From IMG/VR virus record IMGVR_UViG_3300031227_002298, positions 1-25,968 of that record: a stretch of DNA of 25,968 nucleotides. One strand, written 5' to 3'. Both the position numbers and the translations under genes were made by a program. Origin of the DNA: a virus. Shown here piece by piece: positions 1-9,634 of this stretch. Within the stretch, counting starts at the first letter, position 1, and every line of letters begins with the position of its first letter. The notes under the pieces are model-generated. The model ran no database searches, was not told the origin of the DNA, and was given only the letters and a program-made list of their open reading frames with translations.

Positions 1-1415
1 AGAACAGAGTTATTATCAGCGAGCGTGTTGCTTCCAATAGCGTCAGCTCTCGTTCCAGATTCTTCGTCTAGCTTCCAATAACTCACAATCCCCTGCTGCT
101 GAATCGGTAAGGCACAGGCGAGGGATTTAATCTCAGCAGCAGTAAGGGCATATCCCTTCCAGATTGCAACATCCTGCATCTCTCCGTCCCAACACTGCGT
201 TCCGATCTGACCGCCACCGACCCTGAATGTTCCAGTGTAATTCGCACATCTCCCAGCATCATCTCCACCAGAAGCTGTGACATCAATTCCATCAAGATAA
301 ATCTTCCAAGTATCCCCGTCTTCTGTGACGGCTACGTGATACCACGTGTCAATACTGATAATTCCAGTGTCTGATAAGACATTAACGACTACGCCCGTTG
401 CATTAACGTAAAGTTGAATTCCTCCATTTGCGAGTATTGTGCCCTTGAAATAATTATCCGCATTATTTGGATGGCTAATTATATTATGAATACCTAAACT
501 TTCAGCTCTGACCCAAGCAGACATTGACCAAACACCACCACTAAAATCAAAGGCTGTATCATCGGTAACTGCAAAATATTCGTTTGATCCTGTCTCAAAG
601 TCTCTTGCTATTCCTTCGATATATCCACCGCTGGATAGAACCGTGTTTGTATCAGTCCCAGTATGAGAGTTTCCACTTGAGTCCGTTGCATTTCCACTCA
701 CCTCATTGAGCTTCCACCACGCCGTAGGAGCCGTACTCACATCATCAGGACGATAGGCGTACTTGTCTAAGTCCACTCCGAGAGCGAGGGATTTGATTTG
801 GATGGGGGTGAGGGCTGCGTCCCAAACAGCAAGGTCTTTAATGTGACCATCGAACGGAGCTGTGGAAGCATCGTCCTCTACCGCAATATGAAGGTCTGTA
901 GCCGTTGCCTGACAGTCCGTGGAATAAGCCGATGTATTATCAAGGTTTCCATTTATGTAAACAATAGCTGCCGCTTGCGTATAAACTCCAGCAACATGAG
1001 TCCATTTCCCAGCACTTAAAGCGGTTGCGGAAGTAGCCCTTGCTCCGTTGTTCATGTTCAGAACAAGTTTGCTGGAAGCATCAATCTGTAATGCGTACCC
1101 AGTTGCACCAGACCCCTTGTCGACTATTGTGGTCGTTGTAATATCATCGGCTTTAATCCATCCAGCGAATGAGAAAGCATTCACGAAATCAAGAGCGTCT
1201 GCGTCAGCTCTTGTAAAATACATCGGTATCGCACCATTCAGGTCTGTAGAATACTCACCGCTTTTCCAGTAATCTTCTACGACATAAGCAGGAGTTCCTG
1301 ATGCTGTTAAATCATAGGTTCCCTGCTCATCCGTCGCATCATTATTAAACTTCCAATACCCAACGAGATTGGTCGGGATGTCACTCGGTCTGAATGGAGT
1401 CTCTAGATCACTCAT
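1..1415 (-). CDS. LamG/concanavalin-like repeat tail protein (3' end outside window)
   Basis: The frame is open for 471 codons from an ATG at 1415 to the left edge, so the C-terminus is missing. The start overlaps the stop of the fibre gene as TAATG, which implies translational coupling. Three copies of a domain can be seen, each opening with a 'YWKLDEESG'-like motif, at about residues 20, 231 and 446 (period about 215). Each full copy carries the LamG-type signature: an aromatic-rich strand ('FAGWIKADD', 'MSAWVRAES'), then 'THVAGVYT' or 'YHVAVTEDG', then 'YINGNLDNT' or 'YLDGIDVT', and a closing 'WDAALTPIQIKSLA' or 'WKGYALTAAEIKSLA'. This is the LamG/Laminin_G_3 concanavalin-like fold, which typically binds glycans or glycoproteins. 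By position next to the fibre I infer a receptor-binding or virion-surface adhesin. The ligand is unknown. Confidence 0.85.
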   Translation of the reverse strand, partial: MSDLETPFRPSDIPTNLVGYWKFNNDATDEQGTYDLTASGTPAYVVEDYWKSGEYSTDLNGAIPMYFTRADADALDFVNAFSFAGWIKADDITTTTIVDKGSGATGYALQIDASSKLVLNMNNGARATSATALSAGKWTHVAGVYTQAAAIVYINGNLDNTSAYSTDCQATATDLHIAVEDDASTAPFDGHIKDLAVWDAALTPIQIKSLALGVDLDKYAYRPDDVSTAPTAWWKLNEVSGNATDSSGNSHTGTDTNTVLSSGGYIEGIARDFETGSNEYFAVTDDTAFDFSGGVWSMSAWVRAESLGIHNIISHPNNADNYFKGTILANGGIQLYVNATGVVVNVLSDTGIISIDTWYHVAVTEDGDTWKIYLDGIDVTASGGDDAGRCANYTGTFRVGGGQIGTQCWDGEMQDVAIWKGYALTAAEIKSLACALPIQQQGIVSYWKLDEESGTRADAIGSNTLADNNSV

Positions 1416-2338
1416 TATGCAATCCCCTTAGAATAAGCGACGACATCCCAAAAAGTGTCGGTCACGTTATAGATTGCTCCGATGTAGTCGGTCGCACCAG
1501 ATGTGGTCTCAGTCAATGCAGTGACAGTAGTCCCGAAACGGAACCCCCCGGCTCCTGCGTTAAGAGCCAACGTCCTCGCTCCACCCGTAGCAGTATGACG
1601 GATGATGATTCTCTGACCATTGGTGGGGTTCGTGGGGATGCCGATGGTTCTATCTCCTCCTGCGGCGAGCGTGAACACACCACCCAACTCCGCATCAAGA
1701 GCAGGAGTAGCACCGTCAGTCAAAGCAACGACTGTGCCGTAGATAACGACCGAGGCAGCAGAGGTCGCAGCGTTAGTCTCAGATGTCCCGGCGTTAGTCT
1801 CGCTCACCAAAGCAGCAGCGGCACTCGCAGCAGCAGCGATAGAGGAATCAGCGGCGTTATCATAGTTCTCTAAAGCATCAGCCGCAGAGTTCCAGCCAAT
1901 GACCTTGGAAGCCTCTGGAGCCGGGAGAGTTACGTCCACGCCCGTCTGCGTAGCATCTATTTTAACCGACCGATCCAAAGGTTCCTTCAACTGCTGGCTC
2001 AACATCACGCCTCTGTCGGCCACGGTCTCGTGAGTCTCCGCAGGGAATGGATCGTTTGCCACATAATCAGAGGTCTGCGTTAAAGGCAGAACCCTCTGGA
2101 TGATGAGCTTGTACGCAGAGGAAAGAGTGGCGACCGTGGTCACAGTCCCCCCGTCCTCGCCGTCGATGGACACGGTATAATCCGTGGTCAAAGCAAGAGT
2201 CTCCTCCGTGCCGTCAGCGATGGTGTATTTCTTGCACACCAAGTCCGTTTGTAAGAAGATGCGGAACGTGAAATCGAACTCCGTCACAGAGCCGTCCCCG
2301 GTGAAGATTACTGTGTTTGTAGTAGATGATACTGTCAT
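1415..2338 (-). CDS. Tail fibre protein with T7 gp17-like N-terminus
   Basis: A 307-residue protein. Residues about 1-150 fit the virion-attachment domain of T7-type fibres: a start like 'TTNTVIFTGDGSVTEFDF', a beta-rich stretch, then 'LPLTQTSDYVANDPFPAET' and 'DRGVMLSQQLKEPLDRSVK'. Residues about 170-205 are Ala/Ser/Thr-rich with repeated 'SETNA' (coiled-coil-like shaft), followed by a small beta-rich tail domain. It is shorter than T7 gp17 (about 550 residues) and lacks its receptor domain. The LamG protein translated from the overlapping start may supply binding. The ribosome site AAAGGAG lies before the ATG. The adapter role is known for the family; the split of adapter and receptor domains over two genes is inference. 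Confidence 0.85.
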   Translation of the reverse strand: MTVSSTTNTVIFTGDGSVTEFDFTFRIFLQTDLVCKKYTIADGTEETLALTTDYTVSIDGEDGGTVTTVATLSSAYKLIIQRVLPLTQTSDYVANDPFPAETHETVADRGVMLSQQLKEPLDRSVKIDATQTGVDVTLPAPEASKVIGWNSAADALENYDNAADSSIAAAASAAAALVSETNAGTSETNAATSAASVVIYGTVVALTDGATPALDAELGGVFTLAAGGDRTIGIPTNPTNGQRIIIRHTATGGARTLALNAGAGGFRFGTTVTALTETTSGATDYIGAIYNVTDTFWDVVAYSKGIA

Positions 2339-2355
2339 GATGTTTCTCCTTTGAT

Positions 2356-5300
2356 TTAAATTGTACCCTTCATTCTTTCAAACTCTAACTCTGCTAAAGC
2401 CTTATCAAGTAAAGATGCCCCATTCTCAAGGTGCATCTTTTCTTTTGTGAGTCGTTTAATGCGGCTCATGAGAGCCCTCATATCGTTTGGATCATCGGCG
2501 TTCTTTAAAGCCACTTCGGCTTGCTCAAGGTTTTTAATGGTACTGAGAGTGTCCCTTGTGCTTTCAGCTTTTAAAGTCTGAGTCGCAACCTTGGAAAGCT
2601 CATAAGGAGAAATCCCGTTTCTAATGCTTCCCTTCCAGACTTCTTTAAACAGTCTTTCGTTCTTATGCTCAATCGCATTTTTAAAAAGGTCGATGGCTTT
2701 GTAGCGAGTCATTCCCTTGGAAGACGGCATGACAAAATCCGTGATATGAAACTCTCTGCCTTCCTCTGTCATGGATCTCAACGTAAACGGAACTGGAGTT
2801 AACATAAGATGTTTCGTTATCGCCCATACTTTGTCCCAACCCTGCTGACCGTCAATGTCACGGATTGTATAACCAGAAGGAGTTCTCCCTGTCATTACGG
2901 TGGAGATGCTTTGGAGTGCCGGAGCTGTCTTACCTCCTATCTTCTTCAGTGACGCTGTTATCGGAGAGAACCCAGAGTAATCAAAGAAGAACTCTGCCAA
3001 CTCACGGAACTGCTTGCCCCATCTCAAGTAGATCTCAGTCCCATCCTTGTTCCTCCCTCCGAACAAATGAGTCTTATGACCGATTGTGTTCCCAAACATG
3101 GTGTATTCGTGCCACTTAAAATCTTCCTCGCCGTAATACTTCTTGTTTTCTTCTTTGCTATAATCGTATTTCCGCATCGCCACGTTAAGAAGGTTGATAC
3201 CAACCCCGAAATAGATTGCGGCTTTTATCCAGAACATTCTTCCTATCTCAGTTCTAATCCCTTTTGTCTCATCGTGGATGTTTCCAACGCCTGTTACAGA
3301 AAGAGCTTGTCGGAGAGTAGAGAGAGTCCAGTCTGGGGATAGAAGCAACCAACTCATCACCTGAAGAGTTCTAGGGCTGACCATTAAGGTTTCCCAATTC
3401 TGACCACCAAACGTGTCGTTAATGATCTGAGCGATTTCCTCTTCCTGCTTCTGGATATCTCCCTTAGGATCAATCTTTGAAGCCATAGCTTCCGCTCCTT
3501 GGAGCTTGAGCGAGTCATGAAGGTAGTCCCATAACGCCGTATCCCAGGCTTTGTTGAAGGAGGAGATGAACTCTGTGGTCTGAGCAACGACCGGGATGCC
3601 GTGAGTCTTGTCCCTCAAATCATTGAGGTTCTTCTGTATCTTAGCAACAGGGATGTCTGCGGTTGCTCCCAATTGAAGACCACGTTTTATCCATCTCTTT
3701 GCCATTGGTATGTCTTTATAAACGTCAAGCTCACCTTTTGCGACTGCTTTGTAAATCTTAGGAAGGTTAAACATGATCCCAAGAGTTTTTCCAAGACCGA
3801 GCATAGGGACTCCCGTTTCACTCAAAGCCCCGGCATGGAAGAAGGATAGACTCAGCATCCCCTTCTTAAAGTAATGGTTCAGCACTTCATAGCCCTTGCG
3901 GATTGCGTCTAGCTTCTCGTTTGCAAAGCTGATGCGGCTCTCAAAAATTATGTTTAGAATAGGGGCAACGTCTGGATGCACCTTGATAGGAAGCTTCACG
4001 AACTTCGATAACTGCTCTTGGATCAGACTCTTTGCTTTAGTCTCAAACTTCAAGTCGACTAGTTTCGTTAGCACGTTGTCCGCTCTCAGTCTTTGGAGAA
4101 CATCAACGGTAGCGTTAGGAGCAAGCTTCATAGCCTTTTCAATATCGGTGAAGATGAAGGCGAAGAGTTCTGCTATCTGCTCCTCTGTCTTCTCTGCGTA
4201 TTTTGAACCGCCGTATTTAGACGGTGCTGGGTTCTTACGAATCCTTTCGATCCTCTCTTTGTTCAAAGCTAGAAGTTCGTTCTTATATTTCTTAACGAAT
4301 CCATCTCCGAGTTTCAATATCCAATCGAGATGATGACCAACCTCGTGAGCGACAGTCGATGTCTGGAAAAATCTTTGAAGGCGAATCTCTTTCTTTTCCT
4401 TATACGCTAACCCGGCTGCGAATACTGGCTTTCCAAATGCAACGGGAGATATTCTTCTGCCGATAGCAATGCCCATTTCATTAAGAATCGCAATGAGGTC
4501 ATCCCCAACCTTCTCCCCAGACTGAATCTGACCGGGGACGATAAGACCCTCCCTCAAAGCGGGGTGATCGATGAGCACCCAATCTTGCGGGGCGAGGTCG
4601 GAACGCATGGCAACAGGAACGCCGTCTTGCGTCAATTCCTTCAAGACTTCGACAACCTTCTGATTCTCAATAGCTCTATTCATTGCTTGGTCGTGGATAC
4701 GGATCAGTTCAGAGATGTCCAGCGTCTTAGGCTTTAGACCTTTCTGGATGCCCTCTTTATATGTCGCAATAAAGCGTTTCTTGAGAAACTTGTTTTGAGT
4801 CGTGAACCAAGCAGTTGTCATGGGACGGCTCTTCTTGGGAATGTCCCAGATGTGATTGACGTAATCCTGTATCTGATCTACGTCAAGCTTGTCCATGTTC
4901 GCTTTCATGTATTGCCAAGACTTATCAAAACGCTCTTTCACTTGCAACGCAATAGGCATCAACTCATCCTTTTGCTCTGCGTATATCTTCTCAAGATCTG
5001 TGCGGTTCAACTCTTTGGGGATATCGGTGTTCTCAATGAGAAACGGAATGACTTGTCTCTGTGCCAGAGTCGTGACCCTATCAATCTCGTGAGTGAAAGC
5101 GTTGGTTTCAAAGGCTGCCATATTAAGAGCAAAACGTCTATCCATGATAGCTCTGTGCATCCCGGTCTTAGCGTCCTTCGCACTCTCCAAGTTTTCTTGC
5201 TTCTTTTTGACTTCTTTATCCTTAGCCATCTTCTCTTTGCGGGCTTGGGTTATAATCGGCTTAACCGGCCTCTTAGAGGTAGCCGGGGAATCTGACGGTG

Positions 5301-7710
5301 ACGCTTGCGGCTTCTCCCCATACTTAGCGTTGTATTCTGCGGTGAGTGGCTTGCGAATCATTGAGCCGTCCTCACCATCAACGAATCCTTTTCTTCCGTA
5401 CCATTCCCTCAACTGGTCATAAGAAAGTTGCCCCCTCTCTTTCTTAAAGATTCTTGGGTGAAGAACAAGCTCCACTCCACGCTTATCAGCAGAGTCAGTT
5501 ATTTCTTTCAAGGCTTTAGAAGCGGCCCCCTTGCCCTTGTCCTTGCTTTCGATAGTGTCAATAAATACCTGATTGTCATCGGCTCCCTTCGACCTTCTAA
5601 ATGTCTGAAGCCCGCCTTTCCCTATGACATCCTGAGAAATTTTTACAGTAACACCTTCTTTAGTTGTGTATTCGTTTGCACTTCCATACTTGTCTTTTAA
5701 ATCCTGAAGAACATCGTGAAACCTGGGAAGCCCTTGCTTGCTCCATTTTCCTTGCTTCGCCCTCCCCTCCACAAACTCATCGGGGGTTGGCTTCTTAGGT
5801 TCAACGGGGGCTGACGGTTTCTCCGGCTTCGGTTGCACCTTCACCTTATTAGTCTTTGGATCGTAGCGGGGAGACAGACCACGCCTCTCAACCGCACCAG
5901 AAACAACCTCGTCAAGCTTATCCTTACGAACATCTAGTCCTATCTTAGCCATTCTAATAGCTTCATCCATCGTGTTCTTCTTCATGCCAGAACCAGAGGA
6001 AACCGCAAGACCAGACCTTGCCTCTGATACAATCCACGTTCCCTGCTGATTTTTCATCACAAAGAAGTCGTGCTTAGGATGCCCTTTGATTTTGATGGGT
6101 CGTGCTTCGACTTCAACGAACTCCTCGCTCTGCTTAGTCGCATCGAGGTTCTTCGTGTAAAATATCTCCTTGCCAGCGGGAAGCTTCTTAGGAGCGACCG
6201 CCTTCGGCTTAACCGGGGTCTGCTCACCCAGAAACATTGTCTGGAGGTCTTGGAATACTTTGTTTGCATCGTCCCCGGAAAGAGTCTCTGCCATTTTAAT
6301 GATCCTAGCCACCTCTTTCACCGCTTCGGGAGTTATCTGTTTCCCTGCAAACTCATTCTTTAAGAAGGATTCAACGAGCTTCCGTGGCTCTTCTGGGAGT
6401 TCATTAAGCTTTCTTTCCAGATACTTCACTTCATCAACCTCAAGCTTCTTAGGCTTCTGCTTGCCGGGAGGAGTTCTTGGATTATCCGGGGATACCTTAA
6501 CACCAGCTTTAGTGCCGATCTTAGGAACTTTAACAGGGCCTCTAGGACGAGTGCTACGCATCGCTTGGTTCATCTTCTCAAAGAACTGAAAGAACGACTT
6601 TCCGTTCCCCTCAGTCAAACCAACCTTAATAAGATCATCAACGCACTTAAATCCAAGCTTATTAGCAGTCGTTTGCATCGTTCCGATAGTAGCTTCATAA
6701 GCAGCTTTCACTCCAACATCGGGGTTTGATGTCCTATAATAATTGAATAAGGTCTTCTCAAAGTTGCTCATAACTTCTATTGCCATCTTCTTGTTCCTGC
6801 CAATGCTCCCAACCGCCTCAAACCCAGCAAACACCGCCGCCATCATAATCGCTTCTGGGTCTTCCATGCCTTCGGCTTTTGCGTAGATGTAACCGATCGC
6901 CGCCGCAGAAGAGATTGCAGTCTTAGCTCCATAAAGACCACTTATTCCACCCAGCGTAGAACCAAGAAGACCATCCATGAGAACGCTCTTCCCCATATCA
7001 ACGATATCAAACTTCTGTTCTTGGGCTTGCTCTATGATCTTATTTATCATAGTCTTCCCAGCGAAGGTTGAACCACTCATTATCATTCTTGGGACAAACC
7101 GCAACGCTTTCTCAGAGTATTTCATTGCTTTTATTCCAGCGTCAACGGCAACTGGGGCAAGCTTTGAGGCTCTTAGAAGACCACCAGTAACCAAAAACGC
7201 ACCAAGCTCCCCAGCACCAGTCCCTACTAAGTTGGAGACAGGATATAGTTCACGCTCTGCAGACTCGTCCTTGCCACTATAAGCCCCGAAGGACAGGCGA
7301 TTAAAAAGACCAGACATGAACGCATTGGTTCTGTCCGCTACGATCCTGCTATCATTGAAAGATGTCCTTAAATCTCCTACTCCTGACTGGGTGATGTCCA
7401 CACCATCAAAGCCGGGGACATCATAAGTGATATTCCCAACAAACTTGTCATAAGCTCGTTCCCTTGGAGGTACGTTTGGAGATACCTTCCCCTTGTCAAG
7501 CCCGACTGCTTCCAGAGCGGGATCGACAAACTTCTCTTTGAATGTCGGTTCATGCGATGAGATAGACCCGAACTCCTCAGCCTTGCTTGCTATGGCGTTC
7601 TCCGCTGACTCTGGAGCAGAGAAGCCCGCAATCGTAGACTTGATGTCGGATGGCGACATATCATTGGGGACATCAAACTTCATCCCCGACTTCTGGTCTA
7701 AGACTATCAT
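2356..7710 (-). CDS. Giant polyvalent internal virion protein (gp16-like position) with GNAT and HExxH domains
   Basis: A 1784-residue protein, last of the three internal virion proteins, starting in a TAATG overlap with the 494-residue protein. The N-terminus is a short domain; residues about 170-300 are Ala/Gly-rich and hydrophobic and could insert into membrane. Residues about 400-520 and 640-670 are Pro/Lys-rich linkers. Residues about 690-785 look like a GNAT acyltransferase fold ('KDKGKGAASKAL', 'WYGRKGF'). Residues 1122-1127 are HEVGHH, a zinc metallopeptidase motif, with a possible third ligand in 'EEQIAELFA' (about 1176-1184). Residues about 1460-1530 are hydrophobic. In T7 the protein at this position is ejected and forms the DNA conduit, but no lysozyme-like transglycosylase motif is evident here. 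The mix of enzymatic domains resembles phage 'large polyvalent proteins'. Ejection and host modification are inferred. Confidence 0.8.
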   Translation of the reverse strand: MIVLDQKSGMKFDVPNDMSPSDIKSTIAGFSAPESAENAIASKAEEFGSISSHEPTFKEKFVDPALEAVGLDKGKVSPNVPPRERAYDKFVGNITYDVPGFDGVDITQSGVGDLRTSFNDSRIVADRTNAFMSGLFNRLSFGAYSGKDESAERELYPVSNLVGTGAGELGAFLVTGGLLRASKLAPVAVDAGIKAMKYSEKALRFVPRMIMSGSTFAGKTMINKIIEQAQEQKFDIVDMGKSVLMDGLLGSTLGGISGLYGAKTAISSAAAIGYIYAKAEGMEDPEAIMMAAVFAGFEAVGSIGRNKKMAIEVMSNFEKTLFNYYRTSNPDVGVKAAYEATIGTMQTTANKLGFKCVDDLIKVGLTEGNGKSFFQFFEKMNQAMRSTRPRGPVKVPKIGTKAGVKVSPDNPRTPPGKQKPKKLEVDEVKYLERKLNELPEEPRKLVESFLKNEFAGKQITPEAVKEVARIIKMAETLSGDDANKVFQDLQTMFLGEQTPVKPKAVAPKKLPAGKEIFYTKNLDATKQSEEFVEVEARPIKIKGHPKHDFFVMKNQQGTWIVSEARSGLAVSSGSGMKKNTMDEAIRMAKIGLDVRKDKLDEVVSGAVERRGLSPRYDPKTNKVKVQPKPEKPSAPVEPKKPTPDEFVEGRAKQGKWSKQGLPRFHDVLQDLKDKYGSANEYTTKEGVTVKISQDVIGKGGLQTFRRSKGADDNQVFIDTIESKDKGKGAASKALKEITDSADKRGVELVLHPRIFKKERGQLSYDQLREWYGRKGFVDGEDGSMIRKPLTAEYNAKYGEKPQASPSDSPATSKRPVKPIITQARKEKMAKDKEVKKKQENLESAKDAKTGMHRAIMDRRFALNMAAFETNAFTHEIDRVTTLAQRQVIPFLIENTDIPKELNRTDLEKIYAEQKDELMPIALQVKERFDKSWQYMKANMDKLDVDQIQDYVNHIWDIPKKSRPMTTAWFTTQNKFLKKRFIATYKEGIQKGLKPKTLDISELIRIHDQAMNRAIENQKVVEVLKELTQDGVPVAMRSDLAPQDWVLIDHPALREGLIVPGQIQSGEKVGDDLIAILNEMGIAIGRRISPVAFGKPVFAAGLAYKEKKEIRLQRFFQTSTVAHEVGHHLDWILKLGDGFVKKYKNELLALNKERIERIRKNPAPSKYGGSKYAEKTEEQIAELFAFIFTDIEKAMKLAPNATVDVLQRLRADNVLTKLVDLKFETKAKSLIQEQLSKFVKLPIKVHPDVAPILNIIFESRISFANEKLDAIRKGYEVLNHYFKKGMLSLSFFHAGALSETGVPMLGLGKTLGIMFNLPKIYKAVAKGELDVYKDIPMAKRWIKRGLQLGATADIPVAKIQKNLNDLRDKTHGIPVVAQTTEFISSFNKAWDTALWDYLHDSLKLQGAEAMASKIDPKGDIQKQEEEIAQIINDTFGGQNWETLMVSPRTLQVMSWLLLSPDWTLSTLRQALSVTGVGNIHDETKGIRTEIGRMFWIKAAIYFGVGINLLNVAMRKYDYSKEENKKYYGEEDFKWHEYTMFGNTIGHKTHLFGGRNKDGTEIYLRWGKQFRELAEFFFDYSGFSPITASLKKIGGKTAPALQSISTVMTGRTPSGYTIRDIDGQQGWDKVWAITKHLMLTPVPFTLRSMTEEGREFHITDFVMPSSKGMTRYKAIDLFKNAIEHKNERLFKEVWKGSIRNGISPYELSKVATQTLKAESTRDTLSTIKNLEQAEVALKNADDPNDMRALMSRIKRLTKEKMHLENGASLLDKALAELEFERMKGTI

Positions 7711-9194
7711 TATGATTTGTCTTTCTTCGTTTCTATCTTAGTGATTTGGTAGTCTCCGACAGCCGAGGTCTGACGGTCTGGTTCAAAGATAGACTTAAAA
7801 GTTCCGTCTACTGTTAGGACTGCGTTAGGAACTGAGTCAATGTCCGTGATCTCTGGATGCTCCTCAACCATGTAATTCTTATAAACCTTCTCAGCCATTT
7901 CCATATATTGTTCCGGCTTTAGATTATCTTTTTCGATGAAATAGTTTAGACGCTTGGAAAGATATGTCTTAGCAGTGTCAGTCCTCTCAGGGTCATAACG
8001 ATCAGCTTGGTAAGTGAAGTAATTCCAAGTCTCTTTTCTCTTAGCGAACTTTAACTGAGACTCCGGGGAGTCAGAGATATCTGTAATGTCAGCCATGAGT
8101 TCCCTAACGGATTCATCCCTTATCACTCCCTCGTCCATCATTGTTGCTATCTTCAACCGAACATCAGCGATAGCGTCCATATCAACGCCTTTATCCATAT
8201 CAAGATTAAATAGGTCATCTTTGATATTCACATAGGAAGCATTGTTCTCCGGGGATTTCCTTGTGGTAAAATACATCCCCTCAATGAGACGGGCGACTTG
8301 CGGCCTCACACCTTCTGCGATTGACTTTTGAGCAAGCTGCGGATCATCAACACCAACAAGAGATTTCAAGATAAGGTCAGTCTCTTGGTCGTGTTCGTTC
8401 ACCTTCAGACCATCTTTGTATTCGTTGTCTAAGAAATCTCTCTTGCTCGTGGCTTTCTTGTCTTGATCGTTCCATTCATCGACTGTGAGATACTGGTCTA
8501 ACTCGCCGCCATTTAAGATGTCTTGGGCTCGCTCTGGGTTTGTCTTCATAATGTCTTGCAGATAAGTCCTAGCAACGAAAGACTGAGTTTGCTTAATCTT
8601 TTTCTGTGAATCTGTGCCAGATACATGACCAGCCGCTAATATCTTTTTTCCGTCAGTATCAAGCAACTCAATCATAGTGACTGCGTTTTTAAGCGGTTCG
8701 ATGCCAATGACCTTGCTAATCTTATCAGCCATAACACCGTAACTTGCAAGAGTCTTGTCCTGTTGCTGGCGAACCGCTTTTGTCTTATAGCTAATCTCGT
8801 CTTGATTTAGAGATTGGTTGAATCCATAAAAAAGCTTCGACTGGACTTCGGGAGATACTCCTTCCATGCTAGTCGCCATAATCTCTTGGCGATAAACGTC
8901 CCACCCACCACCTGTTTCTGTCTCTGTGTCGAAAGTTTTCATCTCAGACTCAAGATCATCGTTATCAACTTGAGAAACATTGTAAGCGTGACGCTTTTCC
9001 ATGAACTTTGTTTTTGCATCAAACTCAGCGTTAAGGTCTTTTGACTCGTCGTACTTCTCCGCTAACGCAGAGAACCCTTTTCCCGCCGCTTGCCAGTTCC
9101 TACCCTTCTGTCCAGCGAGAGAAACGTCACGCACCGTAACGTCCGACTGCTTCGATAACTGCCCTTGTGAATCGTGTACCGGGATCTTTGCCAT
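7710..9194 (-). CDS. Internal virion protein (T7 gp15-like position)
   Basis: A 494-residue, hydrophilic, mostly helical protein without signal peptide or membrane segments. It lies between the 145-residue and 1784-residue proteins, the order gp14-gp15-gp16 of T7, and is tied to both by TAATG overlaps. The N-terminus ('MAKIPVHDSQGQLSKQSD') is like those of podovirus internal core proteins that start with a short extended arm before a long helical array. I see no catalytic motif. The assignment rests on position, size and composition. The family's role would be to form the ejectosome with its neighbours. Confidence 0.65.
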   Translation of the reverse strand: MAKIPVHDSQGQLSKQSDVTVRDVSLAGQKGRNWQAAGKGFSALAEKYDESKDLNAEFDAKTKFMEKRHAYNVSQVDNDDLESEMKTFDTETETGGGWDVYRQEIMATSMEGVSPEVQSKLFYGFNQSLNQDEISYKTKAVRQQQDKTLASYGVMADKISKVIGIEPLKNAVTMIELLDTDGKKILAAGHVSGTDSQKKIKQTQSFVARTYLQDIMKTNPERAQDILNGGELDQYLTVDEWNDQDKKATSKRDFLDNEYKDGLKVNEHDQETDLILKSLVGVDDPQLAQKSIAEGVRPQVARLIEGMYFTTRKSPENNASYVNIKDDLFNLDMDKGVDMDAIADVRLKIATMMDEGVIRDESVRELMADITDISDSPESQLKFAKRKETWNYFTYQADRYDPERTDTAKTYLSKRLNYFIEKDNLKPEQYMEMAEKVYKNYMVEEHPEITDIDSVPNAVLTVDGTFKSIFEPDRQTSAVGDYQITKIETKKDKS

Positions 9195-9631
9195 TATTTT
9201 CCTCCTCCAGACTGATACATCTTTCCAAGCCCGGTCATCACATGAGTCCCCATCTTCAGCAACCCGCCGGAGTATGCGTTCTTCGCAGCCGTTCCGTATT
9301 GTGCTTGCTTGCTCCCGGCTCTGCGTTTCTCGATCTCTGCGTTATAAGTCTCCGTGGCTTTGTCCATCTCGTACTGCCCCGCTGTGTCAACCATCACCTC
9401 AAAAGGACTGCCTGAAGTGGTAACGACCCCGCTCTTTGCGTAGAGAGCTTTCTGCCTGCCCTTCATCTTCCCAGCGGCACGAGAGATCTGGTTCTTCTTC
9501 ATCTGCGAAGACTTGCTAATCATCTCGCCTTCTCTTTGCATAACTGCTTCGTTGTAACGATACGCTTTCGCAGTAGCCTTACCTTCTTGGTAAGAACCGT
9601 ATGCTTGAGCAAAGTCTCCTATAAATCCCAT
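9194..9631 (-). CDS. Internal virion protein (T7 gp14-like position)
   Basis: A 145-residue protein. It begins 'MGFIGDFAQAYGSYQEG' with an Ala/Tyr-rich helix and continues with a Lys/Gln-rich helical middle ('RAAGKMKGRQKALYAKSG') and the common 'SGSPFEVMVD' step. This is the pattern of small podovirus internal core proteins such as T7 gp14 (196 residues), which forms the outer-membrane channel after ejection. It lies directly behind tail tubular protein B and ends in a TAATG overlap with the 494-residue gene. No signal peptide is present, as expected for a virion-packaged protein. Function is inferred from order and composition. Confidence 0.7.
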   Translation of the reverse strand: MGFIGDFAQAYGSYQEGKATAKAYRYNEAVMQREGEMISKSSQMKKNQISRAAGKMKGRQKALYAKSGVVTTSGSPFEVMVDTAGQYEMDKATETYNAEIEKRRAGSKQAQYGTAAKNAYSGGLLKMGTHVMTGLGKMYQSGGGK

Positions 9632-9634
9632 AAA

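Noticed and set aside
1394-1873. Rightward ORF of 159 codons opposite the fibre gene
   Set aside because: Ser/Arg-rich antisense shadow of the fibre gene with no ribosome site. The same applies to the other rightward ORFs under the late operon.
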